Shown here: one piece after another, positions 34,289 to 43,628 of the stretch
Layout: each line of letters begins with the position of its first letter
Numbering within the stretch: position 1 is the stretch's first letter
From: Proteiniphilum sp. UBA5384
GTDB taxonomy: Bacteria; Bacteroidota; Bacteroidia; Bacteroidales; Dysgonomonadaceae
Direction: 5' to 3'
Assembly: GCF_002410825.1 (NCBI RefSeq)
Contig: NZ_DHOS01000062.1
Span: 62,001-126,000 of the forward strand
DNA: 64,000 nt
Position numbers and translations under genes: made by a program
Notes under the pieces: generated by a model
Database searches by the model: none
Told to the model about the DNA's origin: nothing
What the model saw: only the letters and a program-made list of their open reading frames with translations

Positions 34289-36514
34289 ATGAAACATACG
34301 CTGGTACTATCACTCTTTCTGTTATTTTTCTCCGTCATATTGAATGCTCAAATAGCACTGTCCGAGAATGGAAAAGCAGTAGGACGTATTGTCCTCTCCA
34401 CCGGTGATTCGATAGACCTGCAGGCGGCAGAACTATTGCAAGATTTCATCCGGCAGATAAGTGGTGCCGAACTTCCAATCATTACGCAGGATCATAAAGA
34501 AATACGTAAAACAAGAAAGAATGACATTATTATCGGAAACGGAACGCTTAATCAGGATATTATTACTGAAGATATCACAGAAGACGGATTCCGGATAGTA
34601 ACCCTATCCCACAGGGTACACATTGTGTCCGGAGGTGGTCACGGCTCCGCATATGCTGTCGTAACGCTACTTGAACAATATCTGGGAGTGAGCTATTGGG
34701 GTGAAAAAGAGTATTCATTTACTCCCACCGAGACAATCATCCTGCCCAATATAAATATCACAGAAAATCCGGGGTTTCGTTACCGTCAAAGTCAACACTA
34801 TGCCTTGTCGACTGATCCCATATATAAACTCTGGAACAGATTGAAAAATCCGGATGAAGTTTTCGCAGCAAACTATTGGGTACATACATTCGATAAGTTG
34901 CTACCCTCTGCTGTATATGGCACAGATCACCCCGAATACTATTCTTTCTTTAACGGTAAACGCCAGCCGGGCCAAGCCAGTCAATGGTGCCTGACGAATC
35001 CGGATGTACTGGAAATTGTTACCGCCCGGTTGGATTCAATTTTTAAAGCAAATCCCGACAAGCATATAATATCTGTCAGTCAAAACGACGGCAACTTCAC
35101 CAATTGCCAATGCGATCAATGCAAAGCTATTGACGATTACGAAGAGGCTTATTCAGGTAGTCTGATACATTTTATCAATAAGCTGGCCGACAGGTTCCCG
35201 GACAAAGAGATATCTACACTCGCCTATCTTTATACAATGAAGCCTCCCAAACATGTAAAACCGCATCCGAATGTAAATATCATGCTGTGCAGTATTAACA
35301 GCGACAGGGAAGTATCTTTGACAGAGAATGCCTCCGGTCGTGAGTTTGTAGAAGCACTCGAAGGCTGGAGTAAGATATCGGACAATATTTTTGTGTGGGA
35401 CTATGGCATCAATTTCGACAATTATCTCGTACCCTTTCCCAATTTTCATATTTTAGGCGACAACATCCGGCTCTTCAAAAAAAACAATGTAACGATGCAT
35501 TTTTCGCAGATAGCCGGCAGCCGTGGTGGTGATTTTGCTGAGATGCGCACATGGATGGTCTCCAAATTAATGTGGAATCCGGCGGCAGATTCAGATTCCC
35601 TGATGCAGGTCTTTCTCAACGGTTATTATGGAGATGCCGCTCCCTATTTATATAGTTATCACAAGATCATGGAAGGAGCACTGATAGGCAGTGGAAAGAG
35701 ATTATGGATATATGATTCACCGGTTTCCCATAAGGAGGGAATGTTGAAACCCGCACTGATGAGACGCTACAATGCCCTGTTTGACCGTGCCGAGGAAGCA
35801 GTTTCGAACGATTCGGTTTATCTCAAAAGGATATGGCGATCACGTCTCCCGCTTCAATACTCCGAGCTGGACATAGCACGTACGGAAAGGGATATGGATG
35901 TAAACGCTATTGAAGAGAAGTTGAATTTATTCGAACAACGAGTAAAAATGTTCAAAGTGACCACACTCAACGAAAGATTGAATTCACCCCTCGATTATTG
36001 TGCATTATATCATACACGCTATATGCCTACTGAAGAAAAGCCTCTCTCATTGGGAGCCAAAGTGAAATTTCTGGTAGCTCCCACCGGGAAATATGCGGAA
36101 ATGGGAAAAATAACATTGACAGACGGACTGTACGGTGGAATGACTTTTACCGAAGGCTGGATCGGCTGGGAAGGTATTGACGGCTCTTTTACATTAGATT
36201 TAGGGTGTCAGCAGCAATTCACAACAATCACGACCGACTTTCTACACCAGTTAGGGGCATGGATACTTCAGCCTCTCAACGTCACTTATTCAATTTCGGA
36301 TGATGGCGAAAATTTTCAGGAAGTGAAATCAATCGATAATCCCGAAGACAAAGATTCACAGGTTAAATTTGTGGAAATCACATACGTCAGTGATAAACCG
36401 TTGAAAGCACGTTACATAAAAGTAGATGTGACAGGAACCAAAATCTGTCCACACTGGCATTACGGAGTAGGGCATCCCTGCTGGTTTTTTATTGACGAGG
36501 TAATTGTCAAGTAA
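34289..36514 (+). CDS. DUF4838 (GH163-type) glycoside hydrolase with C-terminal discoidin-like domain
   Basis: This 741-residue protein has a cleavable signal peptide (ILNAQ) and no lipobox, so it is periplasmic or secreted. Residues about 20-150 form a small alpha/beta domain like the N-terminal domain of alpha-glucuronidases (AAELLQDFIRQISGAELPII, GGGHGSAYAVVTLLEQYLG). The DUF4838 barrel spans about 160-500 (SQNDGNFTNCQCDQCKAID, STLAYLYTM, FVWDYGINFDNYLVPFPNF). A C-terminal discoidin-like domain (about 590-741, DGLYGG, SFTLDLG, RYIKVDVTGTKICP) may bind sugar. DUF4838 is the domain of CAZy family GH163, with endo-beta-N-acetylglucosaminidases for complex N-glycans. That supports an N-glycan role for PUL copy 2. 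Confidence 0.85.
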   Translation: MKHTLVLSLFLLFFSVILNAQIALSENGKAVGRIVLSTGDSIDLQAAELLQDFIRQISGAELPIITQDHKEIRKTRKNDIIIGNGTLNQDIITEDITEDGFRIVTLSHRVHIVSGGGHGSAYAVVTLLEQYLGVSYWGEKEYSFTPTETIILPNINITENPGFRYRQSQHYALSTDPIYKLWNRLKNPDEVFAANYWVHTFDKLLPSAVYGTDHPEYYSFFNGKRQPGQASQWCLTNPDVLEIVTARLDSIFKANPDKHIISVSQNDGNFTNCQCDQCKAIDDYEEAYSGSLIHFINKLADRFPDKEISTLAYLYTMKPPKHVKPHPNVNIMLCSINSDREVSLTENASGREFVEALEGWSKISDNIFVWDYGINFDNYLVPFPNFHILGDNIRLFKKNNVTMHFSQIAGSRGGDFAEMRTWMVSKLMWNPAADSDSLMQVFLNGYYGDAAPYLYSYHKIMEGALIGSGKRLWIYDSPVSHKEGMLKPALMRRYNALFDRAEEAVSNDSVYLKRIWRSRLPLQYSELDIARTERDMDVNAIEEKLNLFEQRVKMFKVTTLNERLNSPLDYCALYHTRYMPTEEKPLSLGAKVKFLVAPTGKYAEMGKITLTDGLYGGMTFTEGWIGWEGIDGSFTLDLGCQQQFTTITTDFLHQLGAWILQPLNVTYSISDDGENFQEVKSIDNPEDKDSQVKFVEITYVSDKPLKARYIKVDVTGTKICPHWHYGVGHPCWFFIDEVIVK

Positions 36515-36542
36515 AGGAAAGTAAGCAATTGCCCAACAAATC

Positions 36543-36586
36543 AAACATGGGGCGCGTACCTTTTAAGGTGCAGCCCCATGTTTTTT
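36543..36586 (+). terminator. Bidirectional terminator between DUF4838 gene and gdhA
   Basis: AAACATGGGGC (36543-36553) pairs with GCCCCATGTTT (36573-36583), with an inner TACCTT/AAGGTG pair and a T run after and an A run before. The flanking genes converge here. Confidence 0.88.
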
Positions 36587-36647
36587 ATGCAGCCTGCCGG
36601 ATAATATATCAGTCCGAACAGTTCTATTTCTATCTATTTTTTAATCA

Positions 36648-37985
36648 TTATACGATCCCTTGTGCCATCATGGCGTCGGCCACTTTCATGAAACCGGCGA
36701 TGTTGGCTCCTTTTACATAGTTGACATACTGGCCGGTTTTGCCATGTGCCACACATTGCCCATGGATGTCCCCCATAATCTGGTGCAACCATTTGTCTAC
36801 CTCTTCATTACCCCAGGAGATATGCATGGCATTCTGGGTCATCTCTAAACCTGAGCAGGCCACTCCACCGGCATTGACTGCCTTTCCGGGAGCGAAGAGC
36901 ATTTCATTTTCCTGGAAGAAATCAACCGCTTCGGCGGTACATCCCATATTGGAAACTTCTGCTACCAGCAACACGCCATTCTCTTTCAGCCGCTTGGCAT
37001 CCTCCAGGTTCAGCTCATTCTGGATAGCGCAGGGTAAAGCGATGTCTACTTTAAGCTCCCAGGGCTTCCTTCCGGGATAGAATGTTGCATTCGGGAATTC
37101 CTCGGTATAAGGTGCTACCACATCATTTCCGGAGTTCCGCAACTCCAGCATATACTCAATTTTTTCCGGGGTATTCACTCCATCCGGATCATGAATATAG
37201 CCATCCGGTCCCGAGATAGCAACAACTTTGGCTCCCAGTTCGGTCGCTTTCGTCACTGCTCCCCATGCCACGTTACCAAAACCGGAAACAGCCACGGTCT
37301 TTCCTTTCAGGTCGATATGATGGGCCTCACACATCTTTTGTACAAAATAAAGCGCGCCAAAGCCGGTAGCTTCCGGACGAAGACGGGACCCACCGAATGA
37401 CATCCCCTTGCCGGTAAAGGTGCCGGTATGCTCACGAGCCAGTTTCTTGTACATACCGAACATATATCCCACTTCACGTCCGCCCACGCCGATATCTCCT
37501 GCCGGCACATCCGTATCGGGACCAATATTGCGCCAGAGTTCCATCACAAATGCCTGGCAGAAACGCATGATCTCCGCCTGTGAGCGCCCCTTAGGCGAGA
37601 AATCCGATCCCCCTTTGCCACCTCCCATCGGAAGGGTGGTCAACGCATTCTTGAACGTCTGTTCAAACCCCAAAAATTTAAGGGAGGACAATGTAACCGA
37701 CGAATGGAAACGAATACCGCCTTTATAAGGGCCTATAGCTCCGTTAAATTGTACACGGTAGCCGATATTCACATGCACTTTTCCGTTGTCGTCCACCCAG
37801 GGGACGCGGAAAGTAAATATACGGTCGGGTTCCACTATCCGTTCGATAATACCCGCCTTTTCAAATTCAGGATGTTGGTTGTACACGTCTTCAATCGACA
37901 CCAATACCTCTCTCACTGCTTGAAGATACTCAGACTCACCCGGGTGTTTTGCCTCGAGTTGTGTCATAATGTCATTCACTCTCAT
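36648..37985 (-). CDS. gdhA: NADP-type glutamate dehydrogenase
   Basis: This 445-residue hexameric-type enzyme converts 2-oxoglutarate and ammonium to glutamate. Conserved blocks include GYRVQFNGAIGPYKGGIRFH, LPMGGGKGGSDFSPKGRS with the catalytic Lys, PAGDIGVGGREVGYMFG and AVSGFGNVAWGA for nucleotide binding. Length is typical of the NADP-dependent GdhA of Bacteroidota. It is a single minus-strand gene with a terminator downstream and a -7 box upstream, and marks the start of core genome sequence. Confidence 0.97.
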   Translation of the reverse strand: MRVNDIMTQLEAKHPGESEYLQAVREVLVSIEDVYNQHPEFEKAGIIERIVEPDRIFTFRVPWVDDNGKVHVNIGYRVQFNGAIGPYKGGIRFHSSVTLSSLKFLGFEQTFKNALTTLPMGGGKGGSDFSPKGRSQAEIMRFCQAFVMELWRNIGPDTDVPAGDIGVGGREVGYMFGMYKKLAREHTGTFTGKGMSFGGSRLRPEATGFGALYFVQKMCEAHHIDLKGKTVAVSGFGNVAWGAVTKATELGAKVVAISGPDGYIHDPDGVNTPEKIEYMLELRNSGNDVVAPYTEEFPNATFYPGRKPWELKVDIALPCAIQNELNLEDAKRLKENGVLLVAEVSNMGCTAEAVDFFQENEMLFAPGKAVNAGGVACSGLEMTQNAMHISWGNEEVDKWLHQIMGDIHGQCVAHGKTGQYVNYVKGANIAGFMKVADAMMAQGIV

Positions 37986-38017
37986 ATTAATAAGGTTTAT
38001 TTAGGATTTCAATTTGA

Positions 38018-38025
38018 CAAAGGTA
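38018..38025 (-). promoter_or_regulatory. -7 box TACCTTTG for gdhA
   Basis: On the minus strand TACCTTTG matches TAnnTTTG and lies 32 bases before the gdhA start. A -33 TTTG at the right distance was not found. Confidence 0.5.
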
Positions 38026-38158
38026 TAGATAATTTTGGAATATTGTTACTTTACTGCAATGAAAATAAAATTAAAAATAAACTTTCATCATCAAATCATC
38101 AACCACCTTAAACAGTGGTATAATCCAAAAAAGTTTCGGTTGTTAAAAGTTAAATGCC

Positions 38159-38166
38159 TATTTTTG
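38159..38166 (+). promoter_or_regulatory. -7 box TATTTTTG for trmB
   Basis: TATTTTTG lies 26 bases before the trmB ATG. A second identical box ends two bases before the ATG and is less likely to be used. The 207-base divergent region holds the promoters of gdhA and trmB and nothing else was seen. Confidence 0.5.
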
Positions 38167-38192
38167 TGGTAAATTTCTGAACTATTTTTGAA

Positions 38193-38936
38193 ATGGCAAA
38201 GAACAAACTGGCTAAATTTGCCGACATGGCCACCTATCATAATGTGTTTCAGTATAACTTTGAAATGCTGAAAGAAGAAGGATTCCCTTATAAGGGAAAA
38301 TGGCATACCTATTTTGGGAACAACAATCCGGTTGTACTTGAGCTGGGTTGTGGCAAGGGAGAATACACCGTAGGGTTAGCGCGCAAATTTCCGGAGAAGA
38401 ACTTTATCGGGATCGACATCAAAGGAGCGCGCATGTGGACAGGAGCCAGGCAGGCGCTGCAAGAGGGCTTGACAAACGCTGCTTTTCTCCGGACCCGTAT
38501 TGAATTGATTCATTTCTTTTTTTCGCAGGATGAAGTATCAGAGATATGGATTACTTTTCCCGATCCCCAGATGAAAAAAACCAACAAACGGCTTACCTCC
38601 ACACGATTTATGGATCAATATAGCCGGATACTAAAAGATGGAGGTTTCATTCACCTGAAAACGGACAGCTATTTCCTTTACAGATATACAAAAGAAATGA
38701 TAGAAAAAAACCAACTTGAGATACTTTTCGATACCGACGACCTCTACCACTCCGGGTTGGATGAGGATATGCTCGAAATTCGTACGTTCTATGAACAACA
38801 ATGGCTCGCGAGGGGTTTAAACATCAAATATATCCGATTCCTCTGTTCCCAAAAGCATCCATGGACAGAACCGGAGGTTGAGATTGAAAAGGATGCGTAT
38901 CGAAGTTTTGGACGGGATGCCCGTATAATGATTTGA
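38193..38936 (+). CDS. trmB: tRNA (guanine-N7)-methyltransferase
   Basis: This 247-residue enzyme methylates G46 of tRNAs with S-adenosylmethionine. The SAM-binding motif is LELGCGKGEYTVGLA and the family signature is WITFPDPQMKKTNKRL followed by STRFMDQYSRILKDGG. Length fits TrmB. It starts a collinear run with the Mrp-like ATPase (12-base gap) and the Nudix hydrolase. Confidence 0.96.
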   Translation: MAKNKLAKFADMATYHNVFQYNFEMLKEEGFPYKGKWHTYFGNNNPVVLELGCGKGEYTVGLARKFPEKNFIGIDIKGARMWTGARQALQEGLTNAAFLRTRIELIHFFFSQDEVSEIWITFPDPQMKKTNKRLTSTRFMDQYSRILKDGGFIHLKTDSYFLYRYTKEMIEKNQLEILFDTDDLYHSGLDEDMLEIRTFYEQQWLARGLNIKYIRFLCSQKHPWTEPEVEIEKDAYRSFGRDARIMI

Positions 38937-38948
38937 CAAATCAACATT

Positions 38949-40058
38949 ATGACTCTATATCCACAATTAATCATTGATGCACTGAAAAACGTGCGTTATC
39001 CAGGAACAGGACAAGACATTGTTTCAGCCGGTATGGTAGCTGACGATATCCGTATCGAGGGAATGAAAGTCAGTTTTTCACTTATCACCGAAAAAGCACA
39101 TGACCCTTTTATCAAATCAGTCGTAAAAATGGCGGAACAGGCCATCCTTACGTATGCCGACAAAAGCATTGATATACAAGGTAATATATCGGTAAAATCG
39201 AAGCAATCTCCACGACCGGAACTCCCCGAATTGCTACCCGGGGTAAAAAATATAATTGCCGTTGCCTCAGGGAAGGGTGGCGTGGGAAAAAGTACTGTAT
39301 GTACTAATATCGCTGTAGCATTGGCACAAAAAGGATACAAAGTAGGATTGCTGGATGCCGACATTTTCGGCCCTTCGGTTCCCAAGATGCTCGGTGTCGA
39401 AGATGAGGGACCGACATTAGAGAATAAAGGTGGACGGGACCTGATTGTACCTATCGAAAATTGGGAAGTAAAAATGCTCTCCATCGGGTTCTTCGTCAAG
39501 AAAGAAGATGCCATAGTATGGCGTGGGGCAATGGCCGGGAATGCATTAAAACAGCTGATTGGTGATGCCGATTGGGGTGAACTCGATTATTTCCTGATTG
39601 ATTTTCCACCGGGGACAAGTGATATCCACCTTACACTGGTACAGACGCTGCCTATTACCGGTGCGGTAATTGTAAGTACTCCACAGGAAGTGGCGCTGGC
39701 AGATGCCCGCAAAGGTATCAGCATGTTTACCGGGGATAAGGTGAATGTACCTATTCTTGGATTGGTAGAAAATATGGCCTGGTTCACACCGGCCGAACTG
39801 CCGGATAACAAGTATTATATCTTCGGGAAAGAGGGTTGTAAGAAACTGGCAGAAGAGCAAGGCTACGCTTTACTAGGGCAAATCCCCATCGTACAAAGCA
39901 TCCGTGAAGGAGGTGATGACGGTCGGCCCGTGGCATTACATCAGGAAAGCATCATCGGCATGGCATTCTCCCATCTTGCTGACAATCTGGTTACAGCTGT
40001 CGACAAACGGAACCGCGAATTGCCTAAAACGCATATTGTAGAAATCACCCGAAAATAA
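38949..40058 (+). CDS. mrp: Mrp/NBP35-family iron-sulfur cluster carrier ATPase
   Basis: This 369-residue protein has an N-terminal MIP18/DUF59 domain (residues about 1-85) and a P-loop ATPase with the deviant Walker A VASGKGGVGKSTVCTNIAVA. LLDADIFGPSVPKMLG, DWGELDYFLIDFPPGTSD and the STPQEVALADARKGISMF block complete the Mrp set. Members carry and transfer Fe-S clusters in the cytosol. The usual CxxC for cluster binding is not obvious near the C-terminus, as in several Bacteroidota members. It starts twelve bases after trmB and one base ahead of the Nudix gene. Confidence 0.93.
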   Translation: MTLYPQLIIDALKNVRYPGTGQDIVSAGMVADDIRIEGMKVSFSLITEKAHDPFIKSVVKMAEQAILTYADKSIDIQGNISVKSKQSPRPELPELLPGVKNIIAVASGKGGVGKSTVCTNIAVALAQKGYKVGLLDADIFGPSVPKMLGVEDEGPTLENKGGRDLIVPIENWEVKMLSIGFFVKKEDAIVWRGAMAGNALKQLIGDADWGELDYFLIDFPPGTSDIHLTLVQTLPITGAVIVSTPQEVALADARKGISMFTGDKVNVPILGLVENMAWFTPAELPDNKYYIFGKEGCKKLAEEQGYALLGQIPIVQSIREGGDDGRPVALHQESIIGMAFSHLADNLVTAVDKRNRELPKTHIVEITRK

Positions 40059-40059
40059 A

Positions 40060-40593
40060 ATGAAGCACCCCTTACACCAATTTCGGTTTTGCCCCAAATG
40101 TGGTTCAAAGCATTTTGTAGAGCATAACGAGAAATCGAAGAAATGTTCCGATTGCGGTTTTACCTATTACTTTAACTCTTCAGCTGCTGTGGTGGCGGTT
40201 ATTGAAAACAGTTACGGGGAAGTATTGGTTGCCCGCAGGGCAAAGGATCCGGCAAAGGGTACCCTCGATCTTCCGGGCGGATTTATCGATATGCATGAAA
40301 CGGCGGAGGAGGCTGTTGCTCGTGAGATAAAAGAAGAAACAGGTTTGTCGGTAAATTCAACTAAATATCTGTTCTCTATTCCAAATATTTACTTATATTC
40401 GGGGTTTGAAGTGCATACAGTAGACATCTTTTTCAGATGTACGGTAAACGACTTCAATCACCTTATTGCGCAGGATGACGTTTCGGAATTACAGTTTATC
40501 GCATTTGACAAGCTCAATGTCGATGAATTCGGGTTGGTGTCTATCCGCAAAGGAGTTGAAAAAATATTGAAATTAGTACTTGAAAATAAATAA
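40060..40593 (+). CDS. Nudix hydrolase with N-terminal zinc ribbon
   Basis: This 177-residue protein has a zinc ribbon (CPKCGSKHF and CSDCGFTYY) and a perfect Nudix box GFIDMHETAEEAVAREIKEE-TGL. Nudix enzymes hydrolyse nucleoside diphosphate-linked substrates. The zinc-ribbon type includes NADH pyrophosphatases (NudC), but this protein is shorter than NudC and the NudC-specific downstream block is not evident. The substrate is unknown. It starts one base after the Mrp gene. Confidence 0.88.
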   Translation: MKHPLHQFRFCPKCGSKHFVEHNEKSKKCSDCGFTYYFNSSAAVVAVIENSYGEVLVARRAKDPAKGTLDLPGGFIDMHETAEEAVAREIKEETGLSVNSTKYLFSIPNIYLYSGFEVHTVDIFFRCTVNDFNHLIAQDDVSELQFIAFDKLNVDEFGLVSIRKGVEKILKLVLENK

Positions 40594-40594
40594 T

Positions 40595-43582
40595 ATGAAG
40601 AAAATCATCTTACTGTTCAGTGTTGTTCTTATCACTCAGCTTTCTGCTGCGCAAAGGACGGCATATCATGCACAGCCGGAACTACTGTTCAATCAGGGTA
40701 AAGAGATGTTCCTGAAAGGAAATTGGGAAGGCGCGGAACAATTAATGGAAAAATTCGTTGCCGGAAGTGAGGATGCTTATCTGAAAGAAGAGGCGGCCTA
40801 CATGATTGCCCTATCGTCATTCCATCGCAACAATGAAAACAGTGGAGAAGTACTGGAGGCTTTTCTCGATACACATCCGGAAACAGTCCACCGCCATCAG
40901 GTCAATTTTCTGATCGGTTCTTATCATTTCGACAGGAAAGAGTGGGAAGCTGCCGCAGAACGGTTTTATCTCACCGACCTCGACTATCTTACGCTGTCGG
41001 AGCAGGAGGACTATAGTTTCCGTTCAGCCTATACCCAGCTACAATTAGAGAACAAAGGGGGAGCCACCCGCCTCTTCGGCCTGCTCTCAAAAAACAGCAG
41101 TAAATATCGGGATGCAGCGGATTTCTACCTTGGATACATCGAATACTCCGATGGAAATTATGCAGAAGCATTACGACGATTTGAACGACTGAAAAATCAT
41201 CCCGAATATAGCGAAGAGGTGGCTTTCTATACTACCCAAGCTACTTTCTTCGATGGTAAGATTGATGAAGCCATCCGCTTGGCGCAGGATTTTGTAAGCA
41301 GATATCCGTCAAACCAACATCTTACCGAAACATACAGGGTGCTCGGAAATGGTTATTACAGACTGGGACAACCCTCCAGAGCCATATCTTATTATGAGAA
41401 CTACCTCTCCGGCGTGGAGAAGCCGCTTAGGGGCGATGCTTACTTCCTGGGGTTATCTTATTTCGAAACGGCCAATTACAGTAAGGCGGTACAAATGTTT
41501 CAATATGCCGTAGGTGAAGCCGATGAACTCTCCCAAAATGCACAATTGCAATTGGGGCAAACTTACCTGAGACTGAATCAGAAACAAGCAGCTCAAATGG
41601 CGTTTGAAGCAGCATCCCGTGTTAATTTCAATCCTCAGGTACGCGAAACGGCCATGTTCAATTACGCACTACTGGCCCACGAAACCAACTTCTCCGTCTT
41701 TAGCGAATCCATCACCCTGTTTGAGAACTTCCTCAGGGAATTTCCCAATTCGTCCTACAAAAACCAGGTGAACGATATCCTGGCGGAGACTTTCCTTACT
41801 ACTAAAGATTATAACGCCGCACTAAATGCCATCAACCGGATCAGTAATCCCGGGCGCCGTATACTGGAAGCCAAGCAGATGGTGCTGTTCCAATTGGGCG
41901 CACAATCTTTTATCAACGGGAGTATGAATGAGGCTGTGCAACATTTCAACAATAGCATCAATATGGGCAACCAGGATACCAAAGCACGTAATAATGCTTA
42001 TTTCTGGCGAGGAGAGACCTATTACCGGATGGGTAATTACGCCAATGCAGCCAACGACTTCCGGCAATTTACACAAAATGCCGCGCCGATGGATGAAAAC
42101 TATTCCCTCGGATGGTATAACCTCGGATATGCCCTGTTTAAACAGCAACAACACAATCAGGCGGTAAACGCTTTCCAGCAATATATCGCAGCAGAAAGGA
42201 CCAAGACCCGGCCTGAATATGCCGATGCCCTGAACCGTATAGGCGACAGCTACTATTTTAACCGCAATTTCAACGAAGCAGAACGGTATTATGCGCAGGC
42301 GGCGGACGTAAACCCCGCTTCTGCCGATTATGCCGCTTACCAACGTGCGTTTGTGATGGGTTTGCAACACAATTACCAGGGAAAGATCACCGCATTGGAT
42401 AATCTGATGCGTAACTATCCCCATTCGCAATATTTTGATGATGCTCTTTATGAAAAGAGCCGTGCCCTTACGATGCTTAACAGGGAAAAGGAGGCTATTA
42501 CAGTCTTGCAACGCCTGGTCAATGATTTCACGGGAAGTCCCCTTGCCAGTCAGGGAGGTGTCCAGTTAGGCCAGTTATATTACAATACCGGCAACTACCA
42601 GCAAAGTATCGCCGCCTATAAAAACGTAATTACCAATTTCCCCGGCTCCGATGATGCCCGTAATGCGTTGATTTCCCTGGAAACGGTTTACCGTGAAATG
42701 AACGATATCGACAATTATGTGAAATATGCTAACTCATTGCCGGGAGGAATGCGCATCACACCCTCCAGGCAAGACTCACTTACCTATCTGGCTGCCGAAA
42801 GTGTATATATGCGTGGTAACCGGTCGGATGCCGAATCAGCCATGACAAAGTATATTCAATCATATCCGAATGGAGCATACAGTAGTGATGCCCATTATTA
42901 CCTCGGAGTAATTGCCGATGAAAGAAAGAACCAGGACCTGGCGTTATCACACTTTAGAAAAGTAATTGATGCAGGTAATATCAAATTCCTGGACAATGCG
43001 CTTATCTATGTAGCGCAGACAGAATACAAGAATGCCAATTACCGCCAGGCGCTTGCCGATTATTCTAGATTGGCCAATTCAGCCCGCAATACCACCAACC
43101 AGCAATTGGGACAAATGGGAGTTGTCCGTACGCAATCACAACTCGGGGGGTATCACGAAGCAGCCCGTGCCGCCAGTGATCTCCTCTCCAATAGCAAACT
43201 CTCTCCGGAAACGGTAATAGAAGCCCGGTATTTACGGGGGAAAGCATATCAAGAGACCAAAGAAACAGACAATGCCATGGCTGATTTCCAATTCGTGGCC
43301 AATGATACCCGCAGCATCTTCGGGGCCGAAGCGCAATTTATCCTTGCCGATACCTACTATCGGTGGAAATCGTATGATCGCGCCGAAGCGCAGGTCAAAG
43401 AATTCATGCAGAAGGGAACTCCTCATCAATATTGGATGGCACGGGCACTGATCGTTCTCTCGGATACTTACCTTGCCAAAGGTGATGAATTCCAGGCACG
43501 CCAATACCTGGAAAGCCTTAAATCCAATTACAAGGGTGATGAGGCCGATATCCAACAGATGATCAAAGAGAGAATTAAATGA
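40595..43582 (+). CDS. Large TPR-repeat secreted protein
   Basis: This 995-residue protein has a signal peptide (MKKIILLFSVVLITQLSAAQ) and is made of tetratricopeptide repeats from about residue 30 to the end, visible as recurring A/G-x-Y-x-A patterns such as YYRLGQPSRAISYYENYLSG, YRMGNYANAANDFRQF and YNTGNYQQSIAAYKNV. TPRs are protein-protein scaffolds, so a periplasmic scaffold is likely. It overlaps no neighbour, begins one base after the Nudix stop, and is followed by a beta-barrel protein. The three-gene order TPR, beta-barrel, PBP1 suggests envelope assembly, but no assigned function is known to me. Confidence 0.85.
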   Translation: MKKIILLFSVVLITQLSAAQRTAYHAQPELLFNQGKEMFLKGNWEGAEQLMEKFVAGSEDAYLKEEAAYMIALSSFHRNNENSGEVLEAFLDTHPETVHRHQVNFLIGSYHFDRKEWEAAAERFYLTDLDYLTLSEQEDYSFRSAYTQLQLENKGGATRLFGLLSKNSSKYRDAADFYLGYIEYSDGNYAEALRRFERLKNHPEYSEEVAFYTTQATFFDGKIDEAIRLAQDFVSRYPSNQHLTETYRVLGNGYYRLGQPSRAISYYENYLSGVEKPLRGDAYFLGLSYFETANYSKAVQMFQYAVGEADELSQNAQLQLGQTYLRLNQKQAAQMAFEAASRVNFNPQVRETAMFNYALLAHETNFSVFSESITLFENFLREFPNSSYKNQVNDILAETFLTTKDYNAALNAINRISNPGRRILEAKQMVLFQLGAQSFINGSMNEAVQHFNNSINMGNQDTKARNNAYFWRGETYYRMGNYANAANDFRQFTQNAAPMDENYSLGWYNLGYALFKQQQHNQAVNAFQQYIAAERTKTRPEYADALNRIGDSYYFNRNFNEAERYYAQAADVNPASADYAAYQRAFVMGLQHNYQGKITALDNLMRNYPHSQYFDDALYEKSRALTMLNREKEAITVLQRLVNDFTGSPLASQGGVQLGQLYYNTGNYQQSIAAYKNVITNFPGSDDARNALISLETVYREMNDIDNYVKYANSLPGGMRITPSRQDSLTYLAAESVYMRGNRSDAESAMTKYIQSYPNGAYSSDAHYYLGVIADERKNQDLALSHFRKVIDAGNIKFLDNALIYVAQTEYKNANYRQALADYSRLANSARNTTNQQLGQMGVVRTQSQLGGYHEAARAASDLLSNSKLSPETVIEARYLRGKAYQETKETDNAMADFQFVANDTRSIFGAEAQFILADTYYRWKSYDRAEAQVKEFMQKGTPHQYWMARALIVLSDTYLAKGDEFQARQYLESLKSNYKGDEADIQQMIKERIK

Positions 43583-43628
43583 TTTGATGATTTAATGATT
43601 TGATGATTCAACAAACTAAATATACAAA

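Noticed and set aside
38183..38190. Second TATTTTTG box directly before trmB
   Set aside because: It ends two bases before the ATG, so transcription would start inside the coding sequence; the copy at 38159-38166 is better placed.
41822..42511. 229-codon open frame on the minus strand inside the TPR gene
   Set aside because: It is antisense to a repeat-rich gene with clear TPR content and has no protein-like features.
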